From Vicinamibacteraceae bacterium (GTDB lineage: Bacteria; Acidobacteriota; Thermoanaerobaculia; Multivoradales; Multivoraceae): 64,000 nt of DNA. The stretch spans positions 84,208 through 148,207 of the forward strand of contig JAAXHG010000132.1 of the NCBI GenBank assembly GCA_012270995.1, in the 5' to 3' direction. This document shows positions 53,263 through 64,000 of the stretch, one piece after another; within the stretch, counting starts at the first letter, position 1; each line of letters begins with the position of its first letter. The position numbers and the translations under genes were made by a program. The notes under the pieces were generated by a model. That model saw nothing but the letters and a program-made list of their open reading frames with translations, was not told the DNA's origin and did no database searches.

Positions 53263-53490
53263 TCATCGGCAATCCGGATGCTCGCGCAGGGCCCGCTCGA
53301 AGAAGACCCGGCCTTGGACCGGATCGTCGAAGAACTGGGTCAGGCCGAACTCGGCGTGGTAGATCGAGATGTCGTAGCGGATGCCCCGCCGCCGGTCGCC
53401 GGGTCGTGGCGGCACGCCGCAGCGCCGGCAGCGGTCCACACCGATGCTGCCGACACCGCCGACGCTGCCTCGGGCCCGAAGACGAGTGGT
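53263..53490 (-). CDS. Short unassigned ORF
   Basis: One frame reads VDRCRRCGVPPRPGDRRRGI and then RYDISIYHAEFGLTQFFDDP, ending VQGRVFFERALREHPDCR. The second half is strikingly protein-like and feels conserved, while the first half carries a CxxC that could be a zinc ribbon. No solid start codon is found, and it overlaps the end of birA. It may be a remnant or a small gene. I cannot assign a function. Confidence 0.3.
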   Translation of the reverse strand, partial: TTRLRARGSVGGVGSIGVDRCRRCGVPPRPGDRRRGIRYDISIYHAEFGLTQFFDDPVQGRVFFERALREHPDCR

Positions 53491-53491
53491 T

Positions 53492-54310
53492 TCACGCCTC
53501 GATGACCTCGCCCGACGCGATCGTGCGCAGGCCGGCCGGCGTCTCGAGCCGGAAGCGTCCGCCGTCGTCGAAGCCGGCGAAGCGGCCCGAAACCGTCTCG
53601 CCGCCGATCCGGCAGCTCACTTCGTCGCCCTCGCGATGGACGGTGCAGCCACGGTAGGAATCCAGCGTGTACCCCACATCTCCCGCACGACCCAGCTCGC
53701 GTTCCAGCGAACTCGCGAGGCGTGCGACGACGGCCGCCCGTGAGGGTGGCCTCCCGGTTTCGAGCGTGATCGATGTCGATGCCGGCGTCGGCAGTTCGCC
53801 AGCCGTGCCGAAGTCGTAATTCACGCCGAAACCGACCACCGCCACTGTCTCGCCCCCGCTGCCGACCACCGTCTCGATCAGGACGCCGGCGATCTTGCGG
53901 CCGTCGACGAGCACGTCGTTCGGCCACTTCAGGCCCGCTCGGCCGTTGACGAAGTCCGTCAGCGCACGGCAGACGCCGATGCCGGCCAGAAGCGGCAGCG
54001 ACCCGAGTTGGTCCTCCAGGGGGCCCGCTCCCGCGATCGGCAGCGGCTGCAGCCAGGTGCAGTAGAGACCGCGTCCCGCCGTGCTGACCCACGAGCGGCC
54101 CTGTCGACCCCGGCCCGCCGTCTGTTCGAAGGCCACGACCAGGGCCGCCTGCGGCGGCGACTCCTCCTCGAAGAACCGCTCCGCGAGGGTCTTGACGAAG
54201 CGGTTCGTCGAATCGACCGTATCGATCAGCACGAGGTTGCCCGGCAGGCGCGGCGACCAGGCCAGCAGTTCCCCGGTGAACTGGTCGAATGCCTCGAAGC
54301 GGTCCGCCAT
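53492..54310 (-). CDS. birA: Biotin--[acetyl-CoA-carboxylase] ligase
   Basis: A 272-residue protein without the N-terminal DNA-binding domain, so a ligase only. Visible are DTVDSTNRFVKTLAERF, GRGRQGRSWVSTAGRGLYCT (the biotinyl-AMP loop), LKWPNDVLVDGRKIAGVLIE and GFGVNYDF, with a small C-terminal SH3-like domain (EVSCRIGGETVSGRFAGF). It attaches biotin to carboxylase carrier proteins. The ATG at 54310 lies behind the structured repeat at 54377-54481. Confidence 0.93.
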   Translation of the reverse strand: MADRFEAFDQFTGELLAWSPRLPGNLVLIDTVDSTNRFVKTLAERFFEEESPPQAALVVAFEQTAGRGRQGRSWVSTAGRGLYCTWLQPLPIAGAGPLEDQLGSLPLLAGIGVCRALTDFVNGRAGLKWPNDVLVDGRKIAGVLIETVVGSGGETVAVVGFGVNYDFGTAGELPTPASTSITLETGRPPSRAAVVARLASSLERELGRAGDVGYTLDSYRGCTVHREGDEVSCRIGGETVSGRFAGFDDGGRFRLETPAGLRTIASGEVIEA

Positions 54311-54376
54311 AGGGGCGCGAAGGCTAGCAGCGTTCGCAGCCGTCAGGCTGCGCTGTCGCGCAGGGAACAGTAGTTC

Positions 54377-54481
54377 CATGCAAGCGTGCGCCGTAGAACG
54401 CAGCGGAGCGAGTTCCTGGGCGCACGCCGCTAGCGACGTGGGGGCTGGGGCCAAACACGGAGTCCGCGACGGATTTGGCGG
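54377..54481. repeat. Structured dispersed repeat, copy B
   Basis: This is the second copy of the element at 6872-6977. It has a CATG start, a perfect stem GCGTGCGCC/GGCGCACGC around a central AACG...GAGCGAGTT block, then GTGGGGGCTGGGGCCA, and a second stem GCCAAA/TTTGGC closing with TTTGGCGG. It lies between the valS stop and the birA start, about 67 bp upstream of the birA start, a placement close to that of copy A before the GST gene. Confidence 0.6.
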
Positions 54482-54483
54482 CT

Positions 54484-57153
54484 CTAGCAGCCGAGCGCCT
54501 CGGACACGCGTTGCCGACGCTCCTCGAGCTCGGCAAGGCGCGCGCGGTTGCCCTCGACGACGTGGGCCGGCGCCTTCTCGAGAAACCCGGTGTTCGAGAG
54601 TCGGCCCCGGGCGCCGGCAATCTCGGCATCGATCTTCCGCAGGTCCCTGGCGAGCTTCTCGCGCTCGGACTCGCTCATTGCCGGCGCCTCGACCTCGAAC
54701 GCGAGATTCACGCCCCCGGCGCGGTCCCGGACGGACCCGGCCGGACCCCTGCCGGTTGCGACCTGCCCAACACCGGCGACCGCTCCAAGCAGGGATGCCT
54801 GGTCGACGACGAAGGAGATCTGGTCCCGGTCGCCGTCCTCGACGAAGACCGACATCTGCACGGCCGCGCCGAGGTTCCGCTCGCGGCGGAGACTCCGGGC
54901 CGCCTGAACCACGGCGACCACGACGTCCATGCCCCGCTCGACCTCGTCCGAGACGAGGTCGTCGTCTCCTAGCGGGTAGGCCTGAAGCGCGATGCTCTCC
55001 GGCTCTCCGGAGTCCGTAGCCGCGGCTCGCGGCAGACGCTGCCAGAGCTCCTCCGTCAGGTGCGGCATCACCGGATGCAGCAACCGCAGGCTCGATTCGA
55101 TCGCGAACAGGACGGTCTCGGCGACCAGCGGCCTCGGCGCCCTGCCCGCGAGGGCGGGCTTCGAGAACTCGATGTACCAGTCGCAGAGCTCGTGCCAGAA
55201 GAAGTGGTAGAGCGCGTTGCAGGCACGGTCGAAGCGAAACTCCTCCAGGGCCTCGTTGACCGCGGCTGCGGTGGCCGAGAGCCGGGACAGGATCCATCGT
55301 TCGGGCGCCGCCAGATCGTCGCCGAGCAACTCGGCGGCCGATCCGGGCACGCTCGCTCCCTCGGTGCGCGCCAGCGCGAACCGGACCGCGTTCCAGATCT
55401 TGTTGCCGAAGGCGCGGTAACCGGCCATGCGCTCGAGGTCGAGCGGAATGTCGCGTCCCGGGACGTCCAGCACCGCCAGCGTGAAGCGCATCGCGTCGGC
55501 CCCGTACTCCTCGACGAGGTCCATCGGATCGACCGTGTTGCCCTTCGTCTTCGACATCTTCTCGCCCCGCGCGTCCCGGACCAGACCGGTCAGATGGACG
55601 GCGCGGAACGGCACGTCGCCGTGGAAGTGCTGCGAGAGCATGACCATCCGGGCGACCCAGAAGAACAGGATGTCGAAGCCCGTGATCAGGACGTCCGTCG
55701 GGTACCAGGTGCGCAGGTCCGGCGCGTCCCGATCGGGCCAGCCGAGGGTTGAGATCGGCCACAGCCCGGACGAAAACCAGGTGTCCAGCACGTCGGCGTC
55801 GCGGGTCAGTTCGTCCGTGCCGGCCAGTTTCTCGGCCTCCCGGCGGTCCATCGCGACGTAGCAGGTCCCGTCGCGGTCGTACCAGGCCGGAATGCGGTGT
55901 CCCCACCAGAGCTGACGCGAGATGACCCACGGCCGGATGTTGCGAAGCCAGTGTTCCCAGGTCTTGTCCCAGCTGTCGGGGATCAGCTCGAGTCGCCCGT
56001 CCTCGACGGCGGCGAGCGCCTCCTTCGCCATGCCCGAAACGTCAGCGAACCACTGCGGAGACAGCATCGGCTCGATCGGTTCCCCGCTCCGCTGCGAGTG
56101 GCCGACGCTGTGGACGTGCCGCTCCGTCCCGACCAGGCGTCCCTCCGCTTCGAGCCGTTCGACGACCCGTCGCCGGGCTTCCAGGCGGTCCAGGCCCTCG
56201 AAGTCGGCGCCGGCCTCGGCCGTCATCCGCCCGTCCAGGCCGATCACGCGCACACCCGGGAGATCGTGCCTGCGCGCGATCTCGTAGTCGTTCGGGTCGT
56301 GGAACGGCGTGACCTTGACCAGTCCGGTGCCGAACTCCGGGTCGACGTACTCGTCGGCGACCAGGCGCAGGCGCCGTCCCAGGATCGGGAGTCGCGCGAA
56401 GCGGTTCCCGAGTTGGCGATACCGCTCGTCGTCCGGATGGAAGGCGACCGCGGTATCGCCCAGCATCGTCTCCGGGCGCGTCGTCGCGACGATCAACGGT
56501 TCTTCGCCGGCGCCACCGCCGCCTTGCTCCGGCTCCAGGGGATACGCAAGGTGGTAGAGCTTGCCCTCGACCTCCCGGTTCTCCACTTCCAGGTCCGACA
56601 CCGCCGTCTGCAGGACCGGCGACCAGTTGACCATGTGCTCGCCGCGGTAGATCAGGCCCTCGCGGTACAGCTCGACGAAGGCGGTCCGCACGGCGTGGGC
56701 GAGGCCGTCGTCCAGGGTGAACCGCTCTCGAGACCAGTCGCAGGAGGCCCCCAGGCGCTGCAACTGGCCCCGGATGTTCGAGTGGTACTCATCCTTCCAA
56801 CGCCACACGCGCTCGACGAACTTCTCGCGGCCGAGTTCGATCCGGCCCGATCCCTGCTGCTCCAGGTGTCGCTCAACCATGAGCTGGGTCGCGATACCGG
56901 CGTGGTCGGTGCCGGGAAGCCAGAGGGCGTTGTCGCCCCGCATCCGCCGCCAGCGGGTCACCAGGTCCTGGAGCGTGCTCTGCAGCGCGTGCCCGATGTG
57001 CAGCCTGCCGGTCACGTTCGGCGGCGGGATCAGGATGCAGTAGGGAGACGCTCCCTTTCGCTCCGGATCCTCCTTGCAGCGGAACAGATCCCGCTCCGCC
57101 CACCACGCCTGCCACTTGCCCTCGTAGGACGCCGGGTCGAAGCGCTTCTTCAC
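54484..57153 (-). CDS. valS: Valyl-tRNA synthetase
   Basis: The 889-residue enzyme starts [20 protein letters not shown] and has [18 protein letters not shown] (HIGH), the editing domain with [30 protein letters not shown], the KMSKS-type loop [12 protein letters not shown], and the long C-terminal coiled-coil ([20 protein letters not shown]). Only the Ser of KMSKS is replaced by Thr. The GTG start overlaps the stop of the B12-binding gene (GTGA), so the two are coupled. Confidence 0.97.
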   Translation of the reverse strand: MKKRFDPASYEGKWQAWWAERDLFRCKEDPERKGASPYCILIPPPNVTGRLHIGHALQSTLQDLVTRWRRMRGDNALWLPGTDHAGIATQLMVERHLEQQGSGRIELGREKFVERVWRWKDEYHSNIRGQLQRLGASCDWSRERFTLDDGLAHAVRTAFVELYREGLIYRGEHMVNWSPVLQTAVSDLEVENREVEGKLYHLAYPLEPEQGGGGAGEEPLIVATTRPETMLGDTAVAFHPDDERYRQLGNRFARLPILGRRLRLVADEYVDPEFGTGLVKVTPFHDPNDYEIARRHDLPGVRVIGLDGRMTAEAGADFEGLDRLEARRRVVERLEAEGRLVGTERHVHSVGHSQRSGEPIEPMLSPQWFADVSGMAKEALAAVEDGRLELIPDSWDKTWEHWLRNIRPWVISRQLWWGHRIPAWYDRDGTCYVAMDRREAEKLAGTDELTRDADVLDTWFSSGLWPISTLGWPDRDAPDLRTWYPTDVLITGFDILFFWVARMVMLSQHFHGDVPFRAVHLTGLVRDARGEKMSKTKGNTVDPMDLVEEYGADAMRFTLAVLDVPGRDIPLDLERMAGYRAFGNKIWNAVRFALARTEGASVPGSAAELLGDDLAAPERWILSRLSATAAAVNEALEEFRFDRACNALYHFFWHELCDWYIEFSKPALAGRAPRPLVAETVLFAIESSLRLLHPVMPHLTEELWQRLPRAAATDSGEPESIALQAYPLGDDDLVSDEVERGMDVVVAVVQAARSLRRERNLGAAVQMSVFVEDGDRDQISFVVDQASLLGAVAGVGQVATGRGPAGSVRDRAGGVNLAFEVEAPAMSESEREKLARDLRKIDAEIAGARGRLSNTGFLEKAPAHVVEGNRARLAELEERRQRVSEALGC

Positions 57154-57569
57154 GGCGGCCCGAGCCGGCGGTTCAGGTACTCGATGATCTCGGCGGTGCT
57201 CGAGCCCGGGGGAAAGACCTCGTCCACGCCGGCCGCCCTGAGACCCTCGATGTCCCGCTCCGGCACGATGCCGCCCGCGAACACCAGGACGTCATCCGCC
57301 TCCGCCGCCTGGAGCCCCTCGACGACTTCGGGGAGCAGGGTGTTGTGGGCGCCGGAAAGGATGGACAGACCGACGGCCCGGACATCCTCCTGCACGGCCG
57401 CGGCGACGATCTGCTCCGGCGTCTTGCGCAAACCGGTGTAGATCACCTCGAAGCCGGCATCCCGCAACGCCCGGGCAACGACCTTCGCGCCCCGATCGTG
57501 GCCGTCGAGCCCGGGCTTGGCGACCAGAATCCGATGCGGGATCAGAGCGCCGGGGCGCGCCGCGCTCAC
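57150..57569 (-). CDS. B12-binding subunit of methylmalonyl-CoA mutase type
   Basis: The 139-residue protein is a free-standing B12-binding domain: [20 protein letters not shown] contains the DXHXXG loop whose His is the lower axial ligand of cobalamin, followed by [20 protein letters not shown] (the Ser/Gly loop) and [20 protein letters not shown]. It matches the small subunit of split acyl-CoA mutases (McmA2 or the isobutyryl/2-hydroxyisobutyryl types); the catalytic large subunit is not in this window. It sits between valS and the NtrC regulator, coupled to valS by 4-nt overlap. Confidence 0.9.
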   Translation of the reverse strand: MSAARPGALIPHRILVAKPGLDGHDRGAKVVARALRDAGFEVIYTGLRKTPEQIVAAAVQEDVRAVGLSILSGAHNTLLPEVVEGLQAAEADDVLVFAGGIVPERDIEGLRAAGVDEVFPPGSSTAEIIEYLNRRLGPP

Positions 57570-58921
57570 GCGGGTTCCTCCCGCCGCAGGCCGTGCTGGT
57601 CCATCTTCTTGTACAGGTTACTTCGCGGCGTTCCGATCGCCTTGGCGGTCCGGGTCACGTTCCAGCCATGTTCCTCGAGTTTCTTCGCCAGGTACAGCCG
57701 TTCCGCGGTCTCCCTGAACTCCCGCAGCGTCGAGACCGCGAGAATAGCCTCCGACAACTCCCCGCGCTCCGGGCCGGCGAGCCGGAGCACGTCTTCGCGA
57801 TCCACCTTGTCGCCGGGCGTAAGAATGAGCAGACGCTCCACCAGGTTCTTCAGCTCGCGCACGTTGCCGCGCCAGGGCATCGCCTGCAGTTGCCGTGTCG
57901 CCGCGCCTGTCAGGGCCTTGGGCCGGTAGTTGTTCTCCGCCGCGAAGCGCTCGATGAAGTGATCGACCAGGAGCGGCAGGTCCTCCAGGCGCTCCCGCAG
58001 AGGCGGCGCGTGAACCGGGACCACGTTGAGCCGGTAGAAGAGGTCCTCGCGGAAGCGGCCCTCCTCGATCTCGGCCAGCAGATCCCGATGGGTCGCCGCC
58101 AACACCCGGGCATCGACGGTGACCATGGTGCGGGCGCCGACCGGCTCGATCTCACCGCTCTGCAGCGCCCGCAGCACCTTCGCCTGGGTGCGGGCGGACA
58201 TGTCCCCCACCTCGTCCAGGAAGATCGTGCCACCGTCCGCGGCCGTGAACTTGCCGATCTGGCGGCGCACGGCGCCGGTGAACGCGCCCCTCTCGTGGCC
58301 GAACAGCTCGGACTCGATCAGCTCGTCCGGAATCGCGGCGCAGTTGACCTGCACGAGCGGCATGTCGCTGCGCGGGCTGCCGGCGTGAATGGCGCGCGCC
58401 ACGAGTTCCTTGCCGACGCCGCTCTCGCCGGTGATCAGCACAGTGGCCGGAGTCGGCGCGGCCCGCTCGATCACGGCCCGGAGTTCCCGCATCGCGGCGG
58501 ACTCGCCCACCAACTCGAACGGCGCCCCCCGGAGCAGCCGGTTCTCGTCCTCGAGCCGCTGGCGCTCGACGGCGTTTCGGAGCGCCAGGAGCACCCGATC
58601 CTGTTCGAGCGGTTTCTCCAGGAAGTCGTAGGCCCCCAACCGGGTCGCTTCGACCGCGGCGGCGATGTCGCCGTGACCGCTGATCATCACGACCGGCATG
58701 TCGTGGCCGAGTTCCCGGAGGCGCGAAAGCGTGGCCAGGCCGTCCATCTCGGGCATCTTGATGTCCAGCAGAACGGCTGCCGGGGGCCTGGTCATCACCC
58801 GCCGCAGCGCTTCCCTGCCGGTCGACGCCTCCTCGACCCGGAAGCGCTCGAACTCGAGGATCATCCGCAGCGAGCTTCGGATCGACTCCTCGTCATCGAC
58901 CACGAGCACCCGAGGGGCCAT
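57566..58921 (-). CDS. NtrC-family sigma-54 response regulator
   Basis: The 451-residue protein has a receiver domain ([15 protein letters not shown], phospho-acceptor Asp53 in [11 protein letters not shown]), an AAA+ domain with [17 protein letters not shown], the sigma-54 loop GAFTGA and [15 protein letters not shown], and a FIS-type helix-turn-helix at the end ([20 protein letters not shown]). It activates sigma-54 promoters when phosphorylated. Its histidine kinase is not in this window. Start ATG 58921 is 5 bp from the HtrA gene stop on the same strand. Confidence 0.94.
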   Translation of the reverse strand: MAPRVLVVDDEESIRSSLRMILEFERFRVEEASTGREALRRVMTRPPAAVLLDIKMPEMDGLATLSRLRELGHDMPVVMISGHGDIAAAVEATRLGAYDFLEKPLEQDRVLLALRNAVERQRLEDENRLLRGAPFELVGESAAMRELRAVIERAAPTPATVLITGESGVGKELVARAIHAGSPRSDMPLVQVNCAAIPDELIESELFGHERGAFTGAVRRQIGKFTAADGGTIFLDEVGDMSARTQAKVLRALQSGEIEPVGARTMVTVDARVLAATHRDLLAEIEEGRFREDLFYRLNVVPVHAPPLRERLEDLPLLVDHFIERFAAENNYRPKALTGAATRQLQAMPWRGNVRELKNLVERLLILTPGDKVDREDVLRLAGPERGELSEAILAVSTLREFRETAERLYLAKKLEEHGWNVTRTAKAIGTPRSNLYKKMDQHGLRREEPA

Positions 58922-58926
58922 GTGCG

Positions 58927-60438
58927 TCAGGGGACTTCGATGACCGAGAAGAACCGCCGGCCGCCGGGAATCACCGCCTCCACCCGGATCAGGTCTCCGG
59001 TCTCGAGATCGGCCGTCGCCGCCCTCAGGTCGTCCAGATCGCGAATCTCGGCATCCTCGATCCCGGTGATCACGACGCCGGCCTGGAATCCCTTCTCGGC
59101 GAAGACGCTGCGGGCCGAGACATCCGAGACGTAGACGCCCCGCTGCCCCCGGTCGAGGTCCGCGCGCTCGCGGAGATTCGCGGTCAGCGGCCGCAACTCG
59201 AGACCGAGCCACTCCATGCCTTCGCCGCGCGCCGGGGCCGGTCTCGCGGAGCTGCTCTCGGCAACCTGCAGCGGACGTTCCTCCAGCAGAACATCGAGTG
59301 CGATCCGCCGGGTGTCGCGGAGGACCTCCAGTTCGACGCTCTCGCCGGGCGGCAGCGCCGCGACGTAGTCGATCAGGTCGCGGGTGGCCACGACATCGTG
59401 GTCGTCGACGCGCAGGATCACGTCTCCGGATTCGACTCCTGCCTTCTCCGCGGGCGTCTCCTCCATCACCTGCTCCACGAAGGCGCCATGCGGTTCGTCC
59501 AGCTCGTAGTAGCGGGCTTCGATGTGTTCCAGATCGCGGATCTGCACGCCGAGGTAGCCGCGCCGGACCCTGCCCTCGTCGCGCAACTGCGGGAGGACTC
59601 CCTCGAGCACGTCCACCGGCACGGCGAAGCCGATGTTCTCGGCCCACGCCATCGCGGTGGCGATGCCGACGACCTCGCCGGCGGTGTTGACGAGCGGACC
59701 TCCGGAGTTGCCCCGGTTGATCGCGGCGTCGGTCTGAATGTAGTTCGCAAAGCTCGTGGGTCCGTCCTCGATGGCGAAGGAGCGACCCTTGGCGCTGACG
59801 ACTCCCACGGTCACGGACGCCTCGAAGCTCAAGGGGCTGCCGATCGCCATGATCCAGTCACCGACCCTCAGCTCCTCCGAGTCTCCGAGGGGCAGAAAGG
59901 GCAGGTCCTCGTCCGCGTCGATCTTGATCAGGGCCAGGTCGGTTTCCCGGTCGCGGCCCCGGACCTCGGCCTCGTACTCGCGACCGTCGAGACGGACCGT
60001 GATGTCGTCCGCCTCGTCGATCACGTGATTGTTCGTCACGATCCAGCCATCGGCGGAGATCAGGAAACCGCTGCCGGCGCCCTGGAGCCGCTGTTCGTCC
60101 GGCTCCGCCTGGCCTTCCGGCTGGCGCTGGAACGGGTTGCGCCGGAAGAAGAAACCGGGGCCGGAACTCTCTTCGATCCGCGCGACTTCGACCGTGACCA
60201 CGGCCGGCAGCACGGATTCCGCCAGATCGGCAAAGCTCTCGATCGACGTCCTGGCGTGACCTTCGACCCGCCTCGCCTGTTCGCTGCGGGAGTCTTCCTC
60301 CAGGGCCGCTGCATTCCGGCCGGCCTCTTCCGCCCGCGTCGGTTCGGTGAGATTCAGGCCACCCGCGATGATCATGCCGAACACCAGGGCGCCGAACACC
60401 ATCAGGGCGGTAAGGAGGATCTGCTTCTTCGTATTCAT
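58927..60438 (-). CDS. HtrA/Deg-type periplasmic serine protease
   Basis: The 503-residue protein has an N-terminal membrane anchor or signal (ILLTALMVFGALVFGMIIAG), a trypsin-like domain with VTNNHVID (His), TDLALIKID (Asp) and INRGNSGGPLVNT (Ser), then two PDZ domains (RGYLGVQIRDLEH..., EWLGLELRPLTANL...). It degrades misfolded envelope proteins and may signal stress. It is followed by the NtrC regulator on the same strand. The promoter region is shared with the divergent rimP operon. Confidence 0.94.
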   Translation of the reverse strand: MNTKKQILLTALMVFGALVFGMIIAGGLNLTEPTRAEEAGRNAAALEEDSRSEQARRVEGHARTSIESFADLAESVLPAVVTVEVARIEESSGPGFFFRRNPFQRQPEGQAEPDEQRLQGAGSGFLISADGWIVTNNHVIDEADDITVRLDGREYEAEVRGRDRETDLALIKIDADEDLPFLPLGDSEELRVGDWIMAIGSPLSFEASVTVGVVSAKGRSFAIEDGPTSFANYIQTDAAINRGNSGGPLVNTAGEVVGIATAMAWAENIGFAVPVDVLEGVLPQLRDEGRVRRGYLGVQIRDLEHIEARYYELDEPHGAFVEQVMEETPAEKAGVESGDVILRVDDHDVVATRDLIDYVAALPPGESVELEVLRDTRRIALDVLLEERPLQVAESSSARPAPARGEGMEWLGLELRPLTANLRERADLDRGQRGVYVSDVSARSVFAEKGFQAGVVITGIEDAEIRDLDDLRAATADLETGDLIRVEAVIPGGRRFFSVIEVP

Positions 60439-60551
60439 CGTCAGGAGTACCTCGTTCGATAGGGAGAGCATACAACCGTACCGGCCTCTCGCTGCCGAGG
60501 TGCAGCGGCCGGCCACCTCTCTCGTGTGCAATCCACCTGCCAACGTTGCGG

Positions 60552-60581
60552 TTGCCCCGCCCCAACCATCGGTTGTATAGT
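60552..60581 (+). promoter_or_regulatory. Candidate sigma-70-like promoter of rimP-nusA-infB
   Basis: TTGCCC (60552-60557) and TATAGT (60576-60581) lie 18 bp apart, about 110 bp before the rimP ATG, leaving room for a leader. It resembles the nqr candidate promoter. A start near 60588 would put the leader hairpins into the transcript. Confidence 0.45.
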
Positions 60582-60589
60582 GAAGGTCC

Positions 60590-60683
60590 AACTGCCGGCG
60601 CGCTCCCCTCCCGGGAGGCGAATCCGCCGAAAACCGGCAGGCGGCTGCTGAGAGTGGGTGCTTCGGCCCGCTCTCTTTTGTTT
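60590..60683 (+). terminator. Leader with terminator-like hairpin before rimP
   Basis: The leader contains an outer CTGCCGG...CCGGCAG stem with GC-rich inner stems, then a hairpin GAGAGTGGGT/GCCCGCTCTC (60650-60675, closing on CTTCG, two G-T pairs) followed by TTTTGTTT (60676-60683). The hairpin plus T-run is a proper intrinsic terminator inside the leader of a translation operon whose product NusA acts on hairpin pausing, so attenuation is likely. It is not proven. Confidence 0.55.
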
Positions 60684-60693
60684 AGGGACCACT

Positions 60694-61161
60694 ATGGGAA
60701 CCGCCATCGATTCCGACTTCCGAAGGCGCCTCGAGCGTCTCGCGGCAAGCCACTCTTGCGAGTTGCTCGACGCCAGGTTTCGGGGCAACAGCCTGCGTCT
60801 CGTGATCGATCATGCCGACGGCGTCACGCACGAGCACTGCGCCGACGTTTCCAGGGAGGCGTCCGTCCTCCTGGACGCCGAGGACTTCGGCCCCGCCTCC
60901 GGCTACGTGCTGGAGGTCAGCTCGCCGGGACTCGACCGGGAACTCTACGCCGCAAGCGACTACGAGCGCTTCCGCGGACGGCGGGCCAAGATCACCTTGA
61001 CCGATGCCGCGAGCGGAAGCCGGCGCACGGTACGGGGTCTCCTGGAAGGTCTGAGCGCCGAAGCCTCCGGGGTCGCGCTGATCTTGGAGGACGACAGCGG
61101 CGCGACCGTACCCTTGACCATCGACAGCATTCACAAGGCCAGACTCCTGGTCGAACTCTGA
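60694..61161 (+). CDS. rimP: Ribosome maturation factor RimP
   Basis: The 155-residue protein opens MGTAIDSDFRRRLERLAASH and has the RimP fold: LRLVIDHADGVTHEHCADVS, SGYVLEVSSPGLDRELYAAS and the C-terminal SH3-like part (ALILEDDSGATVPLTIDSIH). It helps 30S assembly. The gene precedes nusA and infB in the usual order. ATG 60694 follows GGGACC. The leader terminator is directly upstream. Confidence 0.93.
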   Translation: MGTAIDSDFRRRLERLAASHSCELLDARFRGNSLRLVIDHADGVTHEHCADVSREASVLLDAEDFGPASGYVLEVSSPGLDRELYAASDYERFRGRRAKITLTDAASGSRRTVRGLLEGLSAEASGVALILEDDSGATVPLTIDSIHKARLLVEL

Positions 61162-61178
61162 CTCCGGGGAATCCGACA

Positions 61179-62618
61179 ATGGCTCCGCCACACACTCCCG
61201 AAGTGAACATCAACGAGGTCCTCAGGCAGGTCGCCCACGAGAAGGACATCGATCTCGACCGGTGGATCGTCGCCCTCGAGGATGCGGTGGCCTCCGCGGC
61301 CAAGAAGCAGCACCACATCAAGGAGCCCGTGCGCTCCTACATGGACCGCGAAACCGGCCAGTTCAGCGCGTTCAGCTACCGCGTGGTCGTGGACGAGGTG
61401 GAAGACCCGTTCGCCGAATGGACTCTCGAAGAGGCGCGCGAGCACAAGGAGGACGCCGAGATCGGCGAGGAGATCGAGTTCCCGATCTCCACCCAGGGGC
61501 TGGGCAGGATCGCCGCCCAGTCCGCGAAGCAGGTGCTCTACCAGCGGGTCCGGGAAGCCGAGCGGGAGAAGATCTTCGGCGAGTTCGAGAACCGCGTCGG
61601 CGAGGTGGTCAACGGCACCGTGAGACGCTTTGAACGCGGCGACATCATCGTCGACCTCGGCCGCACCGAGGCGATCGTCCCCCGCAGCGAACAGTCCCGC
61701 CACGAGCGCTACAGTCAGGGCGAGCGGATCCGGGGCGTGATCGTCGAGGTGCACAAGCAGCCCAAGGGACCGCAGATCGTGATGTCCCGGACCGATCCCC
61801 GCCTGCTGGTCAAGCTGTTCGAGATGGAGGTGCCGGAGATCTACGACGGCACCGTGGTCATCAAGACGGCGGTGCGCGCCCCCGGGGAACGCGCCAAAGT
61901 GGCCGTCCTGAGCCGGGAACGCGACGTGGACCCGGTCGGCGCCTGCGTCGGCATGAAGGGGTCGCGCGTGCAGTCGATCATTCGTGAGCTCCGGGGCGAG
62001 AAGATCGACATCATCGAGTACTCGGAGGACCAGGTCACCTTCGCGCAGAGCGCGCTGGCGCCGGCGCGCATCACCCGCGTCTCGGTGACCCACGAGGGCG
62101 CGACGCCGCACCTCGACGTCATCGTCGAGGACGAGCAGCTTTCGCTGGCGATCGGCAAGCGCGGCCAGAACGTGCGCCTCGCCAGTGAACTCATCGGCGC
62201 CCGGATCGACATCAAGAGCGAAACGGACGTCAAGGACGAGGTCGCCGACGCCCTGGCGAAGATGCTGAACGTCGACCGCGGCGCGGACGAACTCGATCTC
62301 ACCGAGATCCCGGGTGTCAACGACGGACTGGCGGTCGCACTCGCGGAAGCAGGCTTCGACGGGCTCGACACCCTGGAGACCGCCGGCCTGGAAGCCCTGA
62401 CCATGGTTCCAGGCGTCGACGCGGCGCTGGCCGCGTCGATCCTCGAATGGGCCGCCGAACGCTCCGAGTCGGCCGACACAATCGAAGCGGCGACGGAGGG
62501 CGACGGCCCCGCGATGGATGAAGACGACTTCATGGCAGCTCTCAACCGCGTCTTCGAGGAAGAGGCCGGAGGCGCGGACGAAGGCGACGACAAGGACACG
62601 GGGGACGGCGCGGCCTAG
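61179..62618 (+). CDS. nusA: Transcription termination/antitermination factor NusA
   Basis: The 479-residue protein has the N-terminal domain (VNINEVLRQVAHEKDIDLDR), an S1 domain (EVVNGTVRRFERGDIIVDLG), two KH domains (RVQSIIRELRGEKIDIIEYS, DEQLSLAIGKRGQNVRLAS) and a C-terminal acidic helical part (ITEIPGVNDGLAVALAEAG and an EGDGPAMDEDDFMAAL tail). It binds RNA polymerase and hairpins and controls pausing and termination. ATG 61179 is 17 bp after rimP. Confidence 0.95.
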   Translation: MAPPHTPEVNINEVLRQVAHEKDIDLDRWIVALEDAVASAAKKQHHIKEPVRSYMDRETGQFSAFSYRVVVDEVEDPFAEWTLEEAREHKEDAEIGEEIEFPISTQGLGRIAAQSAKQVLYQRVREAEREKIFGEFENRVGEVVNGTVRRFERGDIIVDLGRTEAIVPRSEQSRHERYSQGERIRGVIVEVHKQPKGPQIVMSRTDPRLLVKLFEMEVPEIYDGTVVIKTAVRAPGERAKVAVLSRERDVDPVGACVGMKGSRVQSIIRELRGEKIDIIEYSEDQVTFAQSALAPARITRVSVTHEGATPHLDVIVEDEQLSLAIGKRGQNVRLASELIGARIDIKSETDVKDEVADALAKMLNVDRGADELDLTEIPGVNDGLAVALAEAGFDGLDTLETAGLEALTMVPGVDAALAASILEWAAERSESADTIEAATEGDGPAMDEDDFMAALNRVFEEEAGGADEGDDKDTGDGAA

Positions 62619-62660
62619 GGGCGCCTGAGCCGACACGACGCAAGGGGAACCGAGGACTCC

Positions 62661-64000
<1,340 letters not shown>

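Overview
The window is visibly GC-rich, with dense genes, many GTG/TTG starts and many 4-nt start/stop overlaps. Lipoprotein signals (TAXI protein, ApbE) and a two-domain HtrA/M16/TRAP set of envelope proteins point to a Gram-negative bacterium. A Na+-pumping NADH:quinone reductase suggests a marine or sodium-using lifestyle. A full coenzyme F420 pathway is present. The C-terminal domain of the secreted protein at 26917-29241 is of a type I associate with Acidobacteriota (Thermoanaerobaculia/Holophagae-like). Phylum-level placement is inference only.

Layout. 1-4.7 kb: an accessory patch holding the end of a SNF2 helicase with a probable frameshift, a gene fragment cut by what looks like an IS end, a DUF433/DUF5615 toxin-antitoxin pair and an orphan HicB. 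4.7-7.8 kb: CoA transferase, GST and TerC. 7.9-13.9 kb: an F420 operon (F420:NADPH reductase, CofE, CofD, CofC, fused CofGH/FbiC), then a methyltransferase. 14.7-19.3 kb: a decaying defence patch (Phd/VapC, a broken ApeA-like HEPN gene, and an MmeI-like restriction-modification gene with one in-frame stop). 19.3-22.6 kb: an F420/LLM-type oxidoreductase, a DUF4230 protein and a PaaK-like ligase. 22.8-26.8 kb: a SWIM-protein/SNF2-helicase pair coupled to a truncated VWA-like remnant. 26.9-39.8 kb: a large secreted Ig-like protein, a TAXI-TRAP transporter, a PQQ-propeller protein, an M16 peptidase, a CinA-like protein, an enoyl-CoA hydratase, an NfuA-like protein and a Uma2 protein. 39.9-40.9 kb: a frameshifted HEPN-like gene.

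41.1-48.6 kb is a complete Na+-NQR locus: nqrABCDEF followed by apbE (which covalently flavinylates NqrB/NqrC) and nqrM (assembly factor). The nqrE-nqrF junction carries a tandem duplication. The next gene is an unusual fusion of a 2-phosphoglycerate-kinase-like P-loop protein with an archaeal-type phosphoglycerate mutase, followed by a SpoU/TrmH-type RNA methyltransferase.

51.3-64 kb is mostly core: a hypothetical protein, a secreted hypothetical protein, birA, valS, a stand-alone B12-binding mutase subunit, an NtrC-type regulator and HtrA. Divergent from HtrA is the translation operon rimP-nusA-infB, preceded by a promoter and a terminator-like leader hairpin; infB runs off the window. A roughly 105-bp structured repeat occurs twice (6872-6977 and 54377-54481). 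The most promising leads are that repeat, the kinase-mutase fusion, and the one-codon separation of nuclease from methyltransferase in the MmeI-like gene.
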